Shown here: in pieces, positions 9,002 to 18,230 of the stretch
How the letters are laid out: the number at the start of each line of letters is the position of its first letter
Position numbering within the stretch: the first letter of the stretch is position 1
Assembly (NCBI RefSeq): GCF_012927125.1
Contig: NZ_JABBFZ010000003.1
Span: forward strand, 310,001-374,000
Length of the DNA: 64,000 nucleotides
DNA from: Paraburkholderia antibiotica
GTDB lineage: Bacteria; Pseudomonadota; Gammaproteobacteria; Burkholderiales; Burkholderiaceae
Direction of reading: 5' to 3'
Translations under genes and position numbers: made by a program
The notes under the pieces: model-generated
The model's input: only the letters and a program-made list of their open reading frames with translations
Told to the model about the DNA's origin: nothing
Databases searched by the model: none

Positions 9002-10384
9002 ATGCGAGCTAATCACCCATTCCTGCGCTACTCCGAATCTCTGCTCGTGCGCCAGCCGTTTCGCACGCTGAAGGGTTTCGCGGGCGGCTATATTGCGTAT
9101 CCGATTGCGGAGAGCGCAGAAAAGCGCAACGTGCGCCCGAAAATCCGCGAACTGCGCGAGCACTACACGCTGCCGATGCCGCATCGTCGCCGCATCGCGC
9201 TCGAACGGCTCGCCGCGACGCTCGAATTCGCCGGCGCGAAGGTGCCTTACTATCGCGATCTGTTTCAGGCGAAGCAGTTCGATCCGCTGAAGGTCAAGGA
9301 CGATCCACGCTATCTGGAAGAGCTGCCGTATCTGACCAAGGACATCATCCGCGAGCAGGGGCCGCGTCTGCTGTCGGGGCCGCTCGAAGCCGGCAAGCAT
9401 CACGCGTGCAAGACCGGCGGCTCGACCGGGCTGTCGACGGTCATTTACTACGACCAGCAAGGCGCCGATTATTCGTCGGCGGTCACCAGCTATTGCCGCG
9501 AACGCATCGGCAAGCTGCGTCATCGCTCGGAGCTGCACTTCGCGTGCCGCTTCCCGGATCAGGCCGTGCCCGAATGGCCGTCGCGCGAAGACTTCAAGTG
9601 CTTCGCGATGAACCGCAGCAACATCTTCTTCGATCGCATCGACGACGAAGGCCTCGAGGAAATGTGGCGCACGCTGAAGCGTCGCCGGCCGTACCTCGCG
9701 CACTCGCATCCGTCGACGATGTACGCGCTCGCCTGCTACGTCGATCGCAAGTACGGCGGCGGCAACGCGTTCAAGGTATTCGAGTCGAGCGGCGAGCTGC
9801 TGGAGCCGCATGCGCGCGAGATGATCGCGAAGGCGCTGCGCTGCCGCGTGATCGACCGCTACGGTCTCGCCGAACTCGGCGTGATGGCCTACGAACTCGA
9901 CGGCCATGAAGGCGGCTTCCAGATTCTCGAATCGGAAGGCTGGCCCGAAAGCCGCGTCGCGCCCGACAACCCCGACGGCGCGCACGAACTCGTGTTCACC
10001 GGTTTCCGCAACCGGCTGATGCCGCTGATCCGCTACACGACCGGCGACCTCGCGCGCGTGCAGGAGACGGACAAGGGCTTTTTCCTGACCGACGTGGTCG
10101 GACGGATTCACGACGTGGTGCCGATCAACGGCGTCGCGCATCCGACCCATCACATCCAGGACATGCTCGATCACCGCGTCGGCGGAATCCAGGAATTCCA
10201 GATCGATCTGCGCACCTCGCCGCCCACCTTGCGCATCGTGCTCGAACCGCATGCGAATGCGGAAGAGACGACCGCGAAGCTGCGCCATTTCTGGCAGGAC
10301 GCGTTCACGATCGCCTATGTCGGTCACGACGATTTCGTGCGCGTGGGCAGTCGCGCGAAATTCCGCCACGTGGTGAGCGCATGA
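9002..10384 (+). CDS. PaaK/CapK-like adenylate-forming protein
   Basis: Member of the phenylacetate-CoA-ligase-like group (CapK/coenzyme F390 synthetase relatives) that recurs in polysaccharide clusters without an established reaction. The 460-residue product has the phosphate-binding loop TGGSTG at 138-143 and the later block VIDRYGLAELGVM. It also has FTGFRNRLMPLIRYTTGDLA, the region that binds the adenylate in this superfamily, and a C-terminal lid-like domain. It may activate an acid for transfer onto a sugar, but that is inference. Its stop overlaps the start of the deacetylase gene (ATGA), so the two are translationally coupled. Confidence 0.85.
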   Translation: MRANHPFLRYSESLLVRQPFRTLKGFAGGYIAYPIAESAEKRNVRPKIRELREHYTLPMPHRRRIALERLAATLEFAGAKVPYYRDLFQAKQFDPLKVKDDPRYLEELPYLTKDIIREQGPRLLSGPLEAGKHHACKTGGSTGLSTVIYYDQQGADYSSAVTSYCRERIGKLRHRSELHFACRFPDQAVPEWPSREDFKCFAMNRSNIFFDRIDDEGLEEMWRTLKRRRPYLAHSHPSTMYALACYVDRKYGGGNAFKVFESSGELLEPHAREMIAKALRCRVIDRYGLAELGVMAYELDGHEGGFQILESEGWPESRVAPDNPDGAHELVFTGFRNRLMPLIRYTTGDLARVQETDKGFFLTDVVGRIHDVVPINGVAHPTHHIQDMLDHRVGGIQEFQIDLRTSPPTLRIVLEPHANAEETTAKLRHFWQDAFTIAYVGHDDFVRVGSRAKFRHVVSA

Positions 10385-11976
10385 TCGGCGTCGCGTTTCC
10401 GGATACGCGCGCCGAAGCGGGGCAGCACGTGCTGGCGGCGCTGCGGCGCTCGGTCAGCGCGACCCAGGCGCAGACGATCACGCGCAATATGCTGCAGGAG
10501 ATGGCCCCGGACGTGGTGGTCGCCGTCGACGCGCCCGATGCGTGGAGCGCGGACCTGATCGCCTACGTGACCGGGAACGGAAACGGAAACGCGCGCCCGC
10601 GCAAGCTGATCGTGTTCGGCCATATGCCGATCGCGCTGGCCGACTATCTGCGCTACCGGCCGGCGAGCCTGCCGGCCGAACTCGGCGACGCGAGCCGCAG
10701 CGCGTCGGCGCCGTGCGGCGAGTCGCGCGAAAGCGCGGCGGCGGTGCGCTACGGCGCGCTCGCGCAGACACTGGGCGGCGCGGCCTGGCATCGGCCGTTC
10801 GAGCGCTTCGACTTCACCGACGAATGGAACAACCTCGGCTACGGCGCGATTCGCGCCGACGGCTCGATCTGGGCACTCGCGGAAGCCGCCGAGGTGCCGG
10901 CCGAAGCGGAGCTGGCGGCGGTCGTCGTGAACGGCGAGCGGCAGTTCGCGTACGCGGCGCTGTGGGATGCGGGTACGTCGGGTGTGCTGTGGTTCAACCG
11001 TCCGGTCGGTCCGTGCGATTCGTTCGAATGGCGCCTGGTCGAGCAGTTCCTGTCGGCGTATCGTGCCGATGCGCTGCCGTGTCAGCCGGTGCTGAGCGAA
11101 CTGCCGTGGGGCTACGATGCGGCGATCACGTCGCGGCTCGATTGCGACGAGGACGTCGAATCGGCGCGGCCGCTGTGGCAGGCCTACCAGCGTCTCGGCG
11201 TGCCGTTTTCGCTCGCGGTGCATACGCGGAATCTGGAGCGCGAAGGGCAGCACGAGATCCTGCGCGAACTGCTCGCCGACCGGCGGCAAGGCGCGGTGCT
11301 CTCGCACACGGCCACGCACGCGCCGAACTGGGGCGGCAGCTACGACACCGCGCTCGCGGAAGGCGCGCATTCGGCCCATCTGCTCGAACGCGCGACCGGC
11401 GTGCCGGTGCGCTACGCGGTATCGCCGTTTCACCAGTCGCCGCCGTATGCGATGCGCGGCCTCGCCGACGCGGGCTACGCGGGCTGTATCGGCGGCATCA
11501 TCCGCAACGATCCGGAGTTTCTGAGCGCGCGCGGCGGCGCGTTGGCCGGTCTGTCGGCGGGCTTCGTCGCCCATAGCCAGCAGTGCATGCTGCACGGCGA
11601 CTGCATGCTGAAAGAGGGCGATCCGCTCGCGGTCTTCAAGCAGGCGTTCGACCTCGCTTACGCCACCAACACGCTGTTCGGCTATCTCGACCATCCGTTC
11701 TCCGAGCGCTACGCATACGGCTGGTCCGACGAGGCCGCGCGCATCGACGCGCACGAGCAGCTGATCGCCTACATGCGCGGCAAAGCGCAACGGCCGCTGT
11801 TCCTGCACGAAGAGGCCGCGCTCGATTTTCTGCGGATGCGCTCGCTCGCGCAGATCGTCGAGGAAGACGGCGTGTTTCGCGTCGTCATGCCGTGTGCCGC
11901 GACGTCGCCGCTGATGCTCGGCGTCGAATTCCGGGGCACTCATACCAAGGTCGAAGCGGGGAAAGCACTGCAATGA
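10381..11976 (+). CDS. NodB-type polysaccharide deacetylase with N-terminal extension
   Basis: Carbohydrate-esterase-4-like protein of 531 residues. Residues ~245-480 carry a NodB-like domain. SRLDCDED at 251-258 matches the metal/catalytic Asp motif, and SHTATHAPNWGG at 308-319 matches the second metal motif. Residues 1-240 match no domain I recognise; they include a short GNGNGN run encoded by hexamer repeats. No signal peptide is evident, so it may act on a cytosolic sugar intermediate. It is coupled to the PaaK-like gene before it and to wecB after it by 4-base overlaps. Removal of an N-acetyl group from a hexosamine is the likely reaction, not proven. Confidence 0.8.
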   Translation: MIGVAFPDTRAEAGQHVLAALRRSVSATQAQTITRNMLQEMAPDVVVAVDAPDAWSADLIAYVTGNGNGNARPRKLIVFGHMPIALADYLRYRPASLPAELGDASRSASAPCGESRESAAAVRYGALAQTLGGAAWHRPFERFDFTDEWNNLGYGAIRADGSIWALAEAAEVPAEAELAAVVVNGERQFAYAALWDAGTSGVLWFNRPVGPCDSFEWRLVEQFLSAYRADALPCQPVLSELPWGYDAAITSRLDCDEDVESARPLWQAYQRLGVPFSLAVHTRNLEREGQHEILRELLADRRQGAVLSHTATHAPNWGGSYDTALAEGAHSAHLLERATGVPVRYAVSPFHQSPPYAMRGLADAGYAGCIGGIIRNDPEFLSARGGALAGLSAGFVAHSQQCMLHGDCMLKEGDPLAVFKQAFDLAYATNTLFGYLDHPFSERYAYGWSDEAARIDAHEQLIAYMRGKAQRPLFLHEEAALDFLRMRSLAQIVEEDGVFRVVMPCAATSPLMLGVEFRGTHTKVEAGKALQ

Positions 11977-13094
11977 AAGTAATGGTGGTGATGGGCACGC
12001 GGCCCGAGGTCATCAAGCTCGCGCCGCTGGTGCGGGCGCTACGTGGCGAGTTCGAGACGATCGTCTGCGCGAGCGGACAGCACAAGGACATGGCCGCGCA
12101 AGCGCTGGAATTTTTCGGCATCGAGCCGGACCTCACGCTCGACACGATGCATCCGGGCCAATCGCTGAACGCGCTCGCGTCGCGTCTGATCGCCGCGCTC
12201 GATCGCGCGCTCGACGAAGTGCGTCCCGACTGGGTGATCGTGCAGGGCGATACGACGACCGCGTTCTGCGCGGGCTTCGCGGCGTTCCAGCGCGGCATTC
12301 GCGTCGGCCACGTCGAGGCGGGGCTGCGTACCGGCGATCTGGCGAGTCCGTTTCCCGAGGAAGCGAACCGCAGCCTGCTCGGCCGTATCGCGACGCTGCA
12401 TTTCGCGCCGACCTCGCGTGCGCGTGACAGCCTGCTTGCCGAAGGCGTCGCCGCGGAAAAGATTCTGGTGACCGGCAATACGGTCGTCGATGCGATCGAC
12501 GAAGTGCGCGCGAGCTGGCGCGTCGCGCCGCCGGCGAGTCCGCTGCCCGCGTGGCACGGCGCGCAGCAACAGCACGTGCTGGTGACGTGCCACCGGCGCG
12601 AGAATTTCGGCGACGTGCTGCAGGACATCTGCCGCGTGCTGCGCGATCTGTGTCAGCGCTACAGCGATTACCGCTGGGTGTTTCCGGTGCATTTGAATCC
12701 GGCGGTGCGCGGTCCCGTGCATCGCGAACTCGACGGGATTCCTAACCTTGCGCTGATCGAGCCGGTCGACTATCCGACCAGCCTGCATCTGATCAGCAAT
12801 AGCGCGGTCGTGGTCAGCGACTCCGGCGGCATCCAGGAAGAGGCACCGACCTTCGGCGTGCCGGTCGTCGTGATGCGCAATCACACCGAGCGCCGCGAGG
12901 GCGTCGATGCCGGTTTCGCGACGCTGGCGGGCCAGAGCGCGGCGAGTATCGAAAGTGCGGTGATCGGCTGGCTCGACGACCCGGCGCGGCGCGCGGCGCT
13001 GCGCGATCGCGCGAATCCGTATGGCGACGGGCTGGCGTCGAAACGCATCGTCGACAGCCTGCATGGCCGACCGGTCGAGGTGTTCGTTGGTTGA
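11973..13094 (+). CDS. wecB: UDP-N-acetylglucosamine 2-epimerase (non-hydrolysing)
   Basis: Interconverts UDP-GlcNAc and UDP-ManNAc in the cytosol. The open frame runs back to 11583, but homology starts at the ATG at 11973 (MKVMVVMGTRPEVIKLAPLV), which overlaps the preceding stop as ATGA. From there the protein is 373 residues, the normal length. Motifs seen: VQGDTTTAF, GHVEAGLRTGD, PFPEEANR, VTCHRREN and SDSGGIQEEAP. It follows the deacetylase and precedes two glycosyltransferases. A ManNAc-type residue in the repeat unit is a reasonable inference. Confidence 0.94.
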   Translation: MKVMVVMGTRPEVIKLAPLVRALRGEFETIVCASGQHKDMAAQALEFFGIEPDLTLDTMHPGQSLNALASRLIAALDRALDEVRPDWVIVQGDTTTAFCAGFAAFQRGIRVGHVEAGLRTGDLASPFPEEANRSLLGRIATLHFAPTSRARDSLLAEGVAAEKILVTGNTVVDAIDEVRASWRVAPPASPLPAWHGAQQQHVLVTCHRRENFGDVLQDICRVLRDLCQRYSDYRWVFPVHLNPAVRGPVHRELDGIPNLALIEPVDYPTSLHLISNSAVVVSDSGGIQEEAPTFGVPVVVMRNHTERREGVDAGFATLAGQSAASIESAVIGWLDDPARRAALRDRANPYGDGLASKRIVDSLHGRPVEVFVG

Positions 13095-14340
13095 GCGCAA
13101 TACCGCCGCGCTTCCCGCGCAAGACTGCGTACTGTTTTCGACCGCCGACTGGGACGAACCGTACTGGACCAACAAGCAGCACACGGCGAGCATTCTGGCC
13201 GCGCGCGGCTGGCGGATTCTGTACGTGGAAAGCGTCGGCTTCCGCTCGCCGAAAGTGGCTAGCGGTCGCGACTGGTCGCGGCTGTGGCGGCGTTTGTGGC
13301 GCGGCGTGCAGTCGCTCGTGCTCGGGCCGCCGCGGCGTGCCGACAACCTCTGGGTGCTGTCGCCGCTGATGGTGCCGGCGGGGCATCATCTGCCGTTCGT
13401 GCGCTCGCTGAATCAGGCGATGCTGCGGTTTTCGGTGAACCGTTTCGCAAGAGCACATCGTTACGACAAGCCGGTCGTGTGGACTTACCACCCGTACATG
13501 CTCGATTCGATCGCGACGCTGCCGCGCGGGCCGCTCGTCTATCACTGCGTCGACGATATCGCGGCGATTCCGGGCGTCGACGTCGACGCGTTCCGCAACG
13601 CGCAGCAGGCGCTGCTCGGGCGCTGCGAGGCGGTGTTCACGACCGCGCAGTCGCTCAAGGACGTGTGCCTGCCGTTCAATCCCAACACGCACTTTTTCGG
13701 CAACGTGGTCGATGCCGCGCACTTCGGGGAAGCGCGCGCGGAGGGGCCGTTGCCCGCGGAGCTGGCCGCGATCGCCGAGCCGCGGCTCGTCTATCACGGC
13801 GTGCTGTCGGACTTCAAGGTCGACTTTCCGCTGCTGCTGCAAACCGCGCAGGCGCGGCCGCAATGGCAGTGGGTGATCATCGGCGAGGAACGCGAAGGAC
13901 AGCGCAGCGAACTGCTCGCGCAACTCGCGCGACTGCCGAACGTGCATCTGCTCGGCTATCGGCCGTATCAGGCACTGCCGCGATATTTGCGCGGCATGCG
14001 GGTCGGTGTGCTGCCGACGCTGATCAACGAATACACGCATTCGATGTTTCCAATGAAGTTCTACGAATATCTCGCGGCGGGTTTGCCGGTCGTGTCGACG
14101 CCGCTCGATTTCGCGAAGGAGCCGCGCGAGGGTCTCGAAGTCGGCGGCGATGCAAATGCGTTTATCGCGGCGATCGAAAAGCAGCTCGCGCGCGGCAAGC
14201 TGAGCGAGGAGGAAGCGCGCACGGCGGTTGGCGAGAATACGTGGGAAGCGCGGCTCGACAAGATGCTGGCGATCACGTTCCACTGCCCGCCAGCAGGCGG
14301 CAGCGGCGCGCGGCAAGCGGGCGCGGAGGTGCGCACGTGA
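13087..14340 (+). CDS. Glycosyltransferase, GT-B fold (TuaH-like)
   Basis: Cytosolic GT-B glycosyltransferase; donor and acceptor unknown. The N-terminal block FSTADWDEPYWTNKQH, the central HCVDDIAAIPGVD and the C-terminal HSMFPMKFYEYLAAGLPVVS resemble the TuaH-like group. The frame is open upstream to 13021 within wecB. TTG at 13087 is chosen because GAGG lies 6 bases before it and it overlaps the wecB stop; ATG at 13063 is the alternative. The 417-residue product overlaps the next gene by GTGA. Confidence 0.82.
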   Translation: MVERNTAALPAQDCVLFSTADWDEPYWTNKQHTASILAARGWRILYVESVGFRSPKVASGRDWSRLWRRLWRGVQSLVLGPPRRADNLWVLSPLMVPAGHHLPFVRSLNQAMLRFSVNRFARAHRYDKPVVWTYHPYMLDSIATLPRGPLVYHCVDDIAAIPGVDVDAFRNAQQALLGRCEAVFTTAQSLKDVCLPFNPNTHFFGNVVDAAHFGEARAEGPLPAELAAIAEPRLVYHGVLSDFKVDFPLLLQTAQARPQWQWVIIGEEREGQRSELLAQLARLPNVHLLGYRPYQALPRYLRGMRVGVLPTLINEYTHSMFPMKFYEYLAAGLPVVSTPLDFAKEPREGLEVGGDANAFIAAIEKQLARGKLSEEEARTAVGENTWEARLDKMLAITFHCPPAGGSGARQAGAEVRT

Positions 14341-15485
14341 GGGTCGTTCATGTGTACCGCACCTACTTCCCGGATCCGCCCGGCGGCTTGCAGGAAGCGA
14401 TCCGCCAGATTGCGCTGTCGACGCGCGAGCGCGGCGTCGACGCGCGCATCCTGACGCTGTCGCCGAACCCGACGCCGACGGTGGTCGATTATCCGGAAGG
14501 GCAGGTGATTCGCGAGAAGTCCTGGGCCGCGCCGGCTTCCTGCGACCTCGGCGGGCCTGGCTCGGTGAGCCGATATCGCGAGATGGCCGGGTGGGCCGAC
14601 GTCGTGCATTTCCATTTTCCGTGGCCGTTCGCCGACGTGCTGCATCTGCTCGGGCGCACGAAGAAGCCGACGGTGATGACGTATCACTCGGACATCGTGC
14701 GGCAGAAGCTGCTCGGCGCCGTTTATGGTCCGCTGATGCGCCGCACGCTGCGCAGTATGTCGGCGGTGGTCGCGACCTCGCCGGCCTATGCGCGCACCAG
14801 CGAGACGCTGGCGGCGTGCGTGTCGAAGGAGCGCCTGAAGACGATTCCGCTCGGCATCATCGATTACCGCGACGTGCCGCAACCGGCCGACGCGCAGCGC
14901 AACCTGGAAGCGCGGCTGGGTCTCGCCGATGGCGAGCCTTATTTTCTGGCGCTCGGCGTGCTGCGCTACTACAAGGGGCTGCACACGCTCGTCGAGGCCG
15001 CGCGGCAGGTGAAGGCGAAGATCGTGATCGCGGGCTCCGGGCCCGAGCGCGAGCGGCTCGCCGCTTTGGCGCAGCAGCACGGCGCGACCAACGTCGTATT
15101 TGCCGGCCAGGTCACGCACGAGGAAAAGGTCGCGCTGCTGAAGGGCTGCCGTGCGATGGTGCTGCCGTCGCATCTGCGCTCGGAAGCGTTCGGCATGGTG
15201 CTGGTCGAAGCGGCGATGTTCGGCAAGCCGATGGTGTGCTGCGAAGTGGGCTCGGGAACGTCGTTTGTGAATGAGGATGGGGTGACGGGTTGGGTCGTCG
15301 CAAAAGAACAGGCGCCAGACCTGGCGCGCGCCATGAACGCGCTGCTCGCCGACGACGCACTTGCCGCCGCGATGGGGCGCGCTGCACGCACCCGCTATGA
15401 ACGGCTGTTTTCCGGCGAAGCGCTCGGCAAGGCTTATAGTGCGCTGTACCAGGACGTGACGCAAAGCCACCAGGGGAAGGGTTAG
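14337..15485 (+). CDS. Glycosyltransferase family 4-like
   Basis: GT-B retaining glycosyltransferase of 382 residues. It has RVVHVYRTYFPDPPGG at the N-terminus, LALGVLRYYKGLHTLVEA at the donor-binding domain, and the EX7E motif EAFGMVLVE within VLPSHLRSEAFGMVLVEAA. The start GTG overlaps the previous stop (GTGA), giving tight coupling. A much longer open frame reaching 13284 is a shadow of the preceding gene and was discarded. Donor and acceptor are unknown; context suggests it extends the same glycan as wecB and its neighbour. Confidence 0.87.
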   Translation: MRVVHVYRTYFPDPPGGLQEAIRQIALSTRERGVDARILTLSPNPTPTVVDYPEGQVIREKSWAAPASCDLGGPGSVSRYREMAGWADVVHFHFPWPFADVLHLLGRTKKPTVMTYHSDIVRQKLLGAVYGPLMRRTLRSMSAVVATSPAYARTSETLAACVSKERLKTIPLGIIDYRDVPQPADAQRNLEARLGLADGEPYFLALGVLRYYKGLHTLVEAARQVKAKIVIAGSGPERERLAALAQQHGATNVVFAGQVTHEEKVALLKGCRAMVLPSHLRSEAFGMVLVEAAMFGKPMVCCEVGSGTSFVNEDGVTGWVVAKEQAPDLARAMNALLADDALAAAMGRAARTRYERLFSGEALGKAYSALYQDVTQSHQGKG

Positions 15486-15489
15486 CGAA

Positions 15490-16914
15490 ATGCAATGGAA
15501 GACACTGGCCGTCGATCTGGACGGCACGTTGATCCGGTCGGACATGCTTATTGAGACGGGGTTCGCCTTTCTGAAGGCCCATCCGCTGCGCTTCTACCAA
15601 CCGCTGATGTGGCTCGCGCAGGGTGGTAAGGCGCATCTGAAGGCGAAGCTCTCGGAGGCGACGCATGTCGACGTCGCGACCTTGCCGTACGACCCCAAGG
15701 TGATCGAATGGCTTCGGCACGAGCGCGCGGCGGGCCGTTCGCTGGTGCTCGCGACGGCCAGCGATGCCCGTTACGCGGAGGCCATCTCGGGCCATCTCGG
15801 TCTGTTCGACAAGACGCTCGCGACCGACGGCAAGGTGAATCTGTCCTCCGGCCGCAAGCGCGACGCACTGGTTCGCGAGTTCGGCGACAAGGGCTTCGAC
15901 TACGCCGGCAACTCACACGACGACATCGCCGTGTGGGAGGCCGCGGAGCGCGCGTATGTCGTGAATCCGGCGTTCGGCGTCGAGCGGCGCGCGCAGAAAA
16001 TCGGCAACGTCGAGAGCGTGCTGGAAACGCGCAGGAATCCGCTGCGCGTGTGGCTCAAAGCGCTGCGCATGCATCAGTGGCTCAAGAATCTGCTGATCTT
16101 CATTCCGCTGCTCGCCTCGCACGCGGTGTCGTCGCTCGCGCTCGATCTGCGCGGCGTGCTCGCGTTCGTGCTGTTCGGGCTGTGCGCGTCGAGCGTCTAT
16201 CTGCTGAACGATCTGCTCGATCTCGAAGACGACCGCCATCATCCGACCAAGCGCCGGCGGCCATTTGCGTCCGGCGCATTGTCGATCGTCTGGGGCATGC
16301 TGGCCTTTCCGGTGCTGGCGATCGGCGCGTTCGCGGGCGCGCTGATCTGGCTGCCATGGCGCTTCGCCGCGGTGCTCGCCGGCTATTACGTGCTGACGAT
16401 GGCGTATTCGTTCCTGCTCAAGCGCCGCGTGATTCTCGACGTCGTCGTGCTGGCGATGCTCTATACCGCCCGCATCATCGCCGGCACGGCGGCGTTCGGG
16501 ATGACGCTGACGTTCTGGCTGCTGGGCTTTTCGATGTTCCTGTTCCTGAGCCTCGCGCTCGTGAAGCGTTATGCCGAGCTGCATGCGACGCGCGCGGCGG
16601 GCGGAGCGAAGGCGCGCGGTCGCGGCTATGTGGCCGACGATCTGCCGATGATCTCGTCGCTTGGTGCGGCTTCAGGCTATCTGTCGGTGCTGGTGCTCGC
16701 GCTGTACATCCAGGACTCGAAGACGACCCATCTGTACAGCCATCCGCAGGTCATCTGGCTGGCTTGCCCGCTGTTGCTCTACTGGATCAGCCGCACCTGG
16801 CTCATCACGCATCGCGGACTGATGCATGACGATCCCGTCGTCTTTGCGGCGAAAGACCGGACCAGTCTGCTCGTGGTCGCGCTGACGGGCTTCGTGTTCT
16901 GGCTGGCGATATGA
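15490..16914 (+). CDS. HAD phosphatase-UbiA prenyltransferase fusion (DPPR synthase-like)
   Basis: Two-domain 474-residue protein. Residues 1-~185 are a HAD phosphatase, with DLDGT at 9-13 (nucleophile D9, general acid D11), LATAS near 88-92 and NSHDD at 141-145. Residues ~188-474 are a UbiA-type membrane prenyltransferase. NDLLDLEDD at 240-248 and the following HPTKRRRPFASG resemble mycobacterial Rv3806c, which transfers phosphoribose from PRPP to decaprenyl phosphate. The HAD part would supply the 5-phosphate removal step. Its stop overlaps the DprE1-like start (ATGA). Product identity (polyprenyl-phospho-ribose) is inference from domains and neighbours. Confidence 0.85.
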   Translation: MQWKTLAVDLDGTLIRSDMLIETGFAFLKAHPLRFYQPLMWLAQGGKAHLKAKLSEATHVDVATLPYDPKVIEWLRHERAAGRSLVLATASDARYAEAISGHLGLFDKTLATDGKVNLSSGRKRDALVREFGDKGFDYAGNSHDDIAVWEAAERAYVVNPAFGVERRAQKIGNVESVLETRRNPLRVWLKALRMHQWLKNLLIFIPLLASHAVSSLALDLRGVLAFVLFGLCASSVYLLNDLLDLEDDRHHPTKRRRPFASGALSIVWGMLAFPVLAIGAFAGALIWLPWRFAAVLAGYYVLTMAYSFLLKRRVILDVVVLAMLYTARIIAGTAAFGMTLTFWLLGFSMFLFLSLALVKRYAELHATRAAGGAKARGRGYVADDLPMISSLGAASGYLSVLVLALYIQDSKTTHLYSHPQVIWLACPLLLYWISRTWLITHRGLMHDDPVVFAAKDRTSLLVVALTGFVFWLAI

Positions 16915-18230
16915 CGAAGGCGCTGAGCTCCTGGGGGCGTTACCCGAACTTCCCGCAGGCGGGACATCCGGTGCAGTGGCGCGATGCGCTTCAGTCGGTC
17001 TGGCGCGATGTCGCGCGCGCGAACGGCACGACGCTCGCTTACGGCAATGGCCGTAGTTATGGCGATAGCTGCCTCGCCGCCAGCGATCAGGTCGTGCATA
17101 CACGGCCGCTCGATCGCCTGATCGCTGCGGACTGGCAAACCGGCGTGTTGCGCGCGGAAGCCGGCACGACGCTCGACGAAATCCTGCAGGTCGCCGTGCC
17201 GCGCGGCTGGATGCTGCCGGTCACGCCCGGCACCAAATACGTGACGCTCGGCGGGGCCGTCGCGAACGACGTGCACGGCAAGAATCATCACGTGAGAGGG
17301 ACGTTTGGCCGTCACGTGCGGCGGTTCTCGTTGCTGCGCTCGGAGCGCGCGCCGCTCGAATGCTCGCCGGAGATCAACACCGAGTTTTTTGCCGCGACGA
17401 TCGGTGGTCTCGGGCTCACCGGCGTGATCGAGTGGGTGGAAATTCAGCTCATGCCGATCCGCTCGAGCCGCATCTCGGTGACGAGCATCCGCTTCGCCAA
17501 CCTCGACGAGTTCTTCGCGTTGTCGGAGGAGCTCGACAGCCGGCATGAATACAGTGTGGCGTGGATCGATTGCCTGAGCCGCGGCGCCGCGCTGGGCCGC
17601 GGCATCTTCATGGTCGGCGATCATGCGCAGACGGGCGGACTCGACGTGCCGGTGAAGAAAAAGAAGACCGTGCCGCTCACGCCGCCGATCTCGCTGATCA
17701 ACCCGCTGACGCTGCGCGCGTTCAACACGCTGTACTACCAGCGCCAGCAGCGTAAGACCGTGTACAGCGAAGTCGATTACGACAGCTACTTCTATCCGCT
17801 GGACAGCCTGCTCGAATGGCACCGCATTTATGGCCGGCGCGGTTTCCAGCAGTATCAATGCGTGCTGCCGCAGGATCGCTCGCGCGATGCGATGCACGCG
17901 ATCCTGGAGACGATCGGCAAGAGCGGCACCGGCTCGTTTCTCGCCGTGCTCAAGCGCTGCGGCGACCAGATTTCTCCGGGGCTCCTGTCTTTCCCGATGG
18001 AAGGCGCGTCGCTCGCGCTGGATTTTCCGCAGCATGACGAAGGCAACCGCGTGTTGTTCGAACAACTCGATGCGATCGTCCGAGAAGCGGGCGGTCGCAT
18101 CTATCCGGCGAAAGACGCGCATATGTCGGCACAGGATTTCCAGGCCGCCTATCCACAATGGCGCCGGTTGGAGGCATTGCGCGATCCCGCGTTGATGTCA
18201 CGTTTTTGGCAGAGAACCACACAGACATGA
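16911..18230 (+). CDS. DprE1-like FAD-dependent oxidase
   Basis: Likely oxidises the 2-OH of polyprenyl-phospho-ribose to the 2-keto intermediate, as DprE1 does in mycobacteria. The 439-residue product has the FAD-binding motif GNGRSYGDSC at 46-55 and NDVHGKNHHVRGTFG (H122-H127). The C-terminal IYPAKDAH (K401) and YPQWRRLEALRDP also parallel DprE1. At the position I align with the benzothiazinone-reactive Cys387 of the M. tuberculosis enzyme there is Ala (A369 in SLALDFP); this alignment is by eye. It is coupled by ATGA overlaps to the HAD-UbiA gene before it and the SDR after it. Confidence 0.87.
   Translation: MTKALSSWGRYPNFPQAGHPVQWRDALQSVWRDVARANGTTLAYGNGRSYGDSCLAASDQVVHTRPLDRLIAADWQTGVLRAEAGTTLDEILQVAVPRGWMLPVTPGTKYVTLGGAVANDVHGKNHHVRGTFGRHVRRFSLLRSERAPLECSPEINTEFFAATIGGLGLTGVIEWVEIQLMPIRSSRISVTSIRFANLDEFFALSEELDSRHEYSVAWIDCLSRGAALGRGIFMVGDHAQTGGLDVPVKKKKTVPLTPPISLINPLTLRAFNTLYYQRQQRKTVYSEVDYDSYFYPLDSLLEWHRIYGRRGFQQYQCVLPQDRSRDAMHAILETIGKSGTGSFLAVLKRCGDQISPGLLSFPMEGASLALDFPQHDEGNRVLFEQLDAIVREAGGRIYPAKDAHMSAQDFQAAYPQWRRLEALRDPALMSRFWQRTTQT

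Noticed and set aside
10570-10592. Hexamer repeats encoding GNGNGN in the deacetylase
   Set aside because: Only about two and a half copies in a coding context; not enough to suggest a variable locus.
13284-14336. N-terminal extension of the GT4 gene at 14337
   Set aside because: The extension lies in another reading frame of the preceding glycosyltransferase; GT homology begins at the GTG at 14337.
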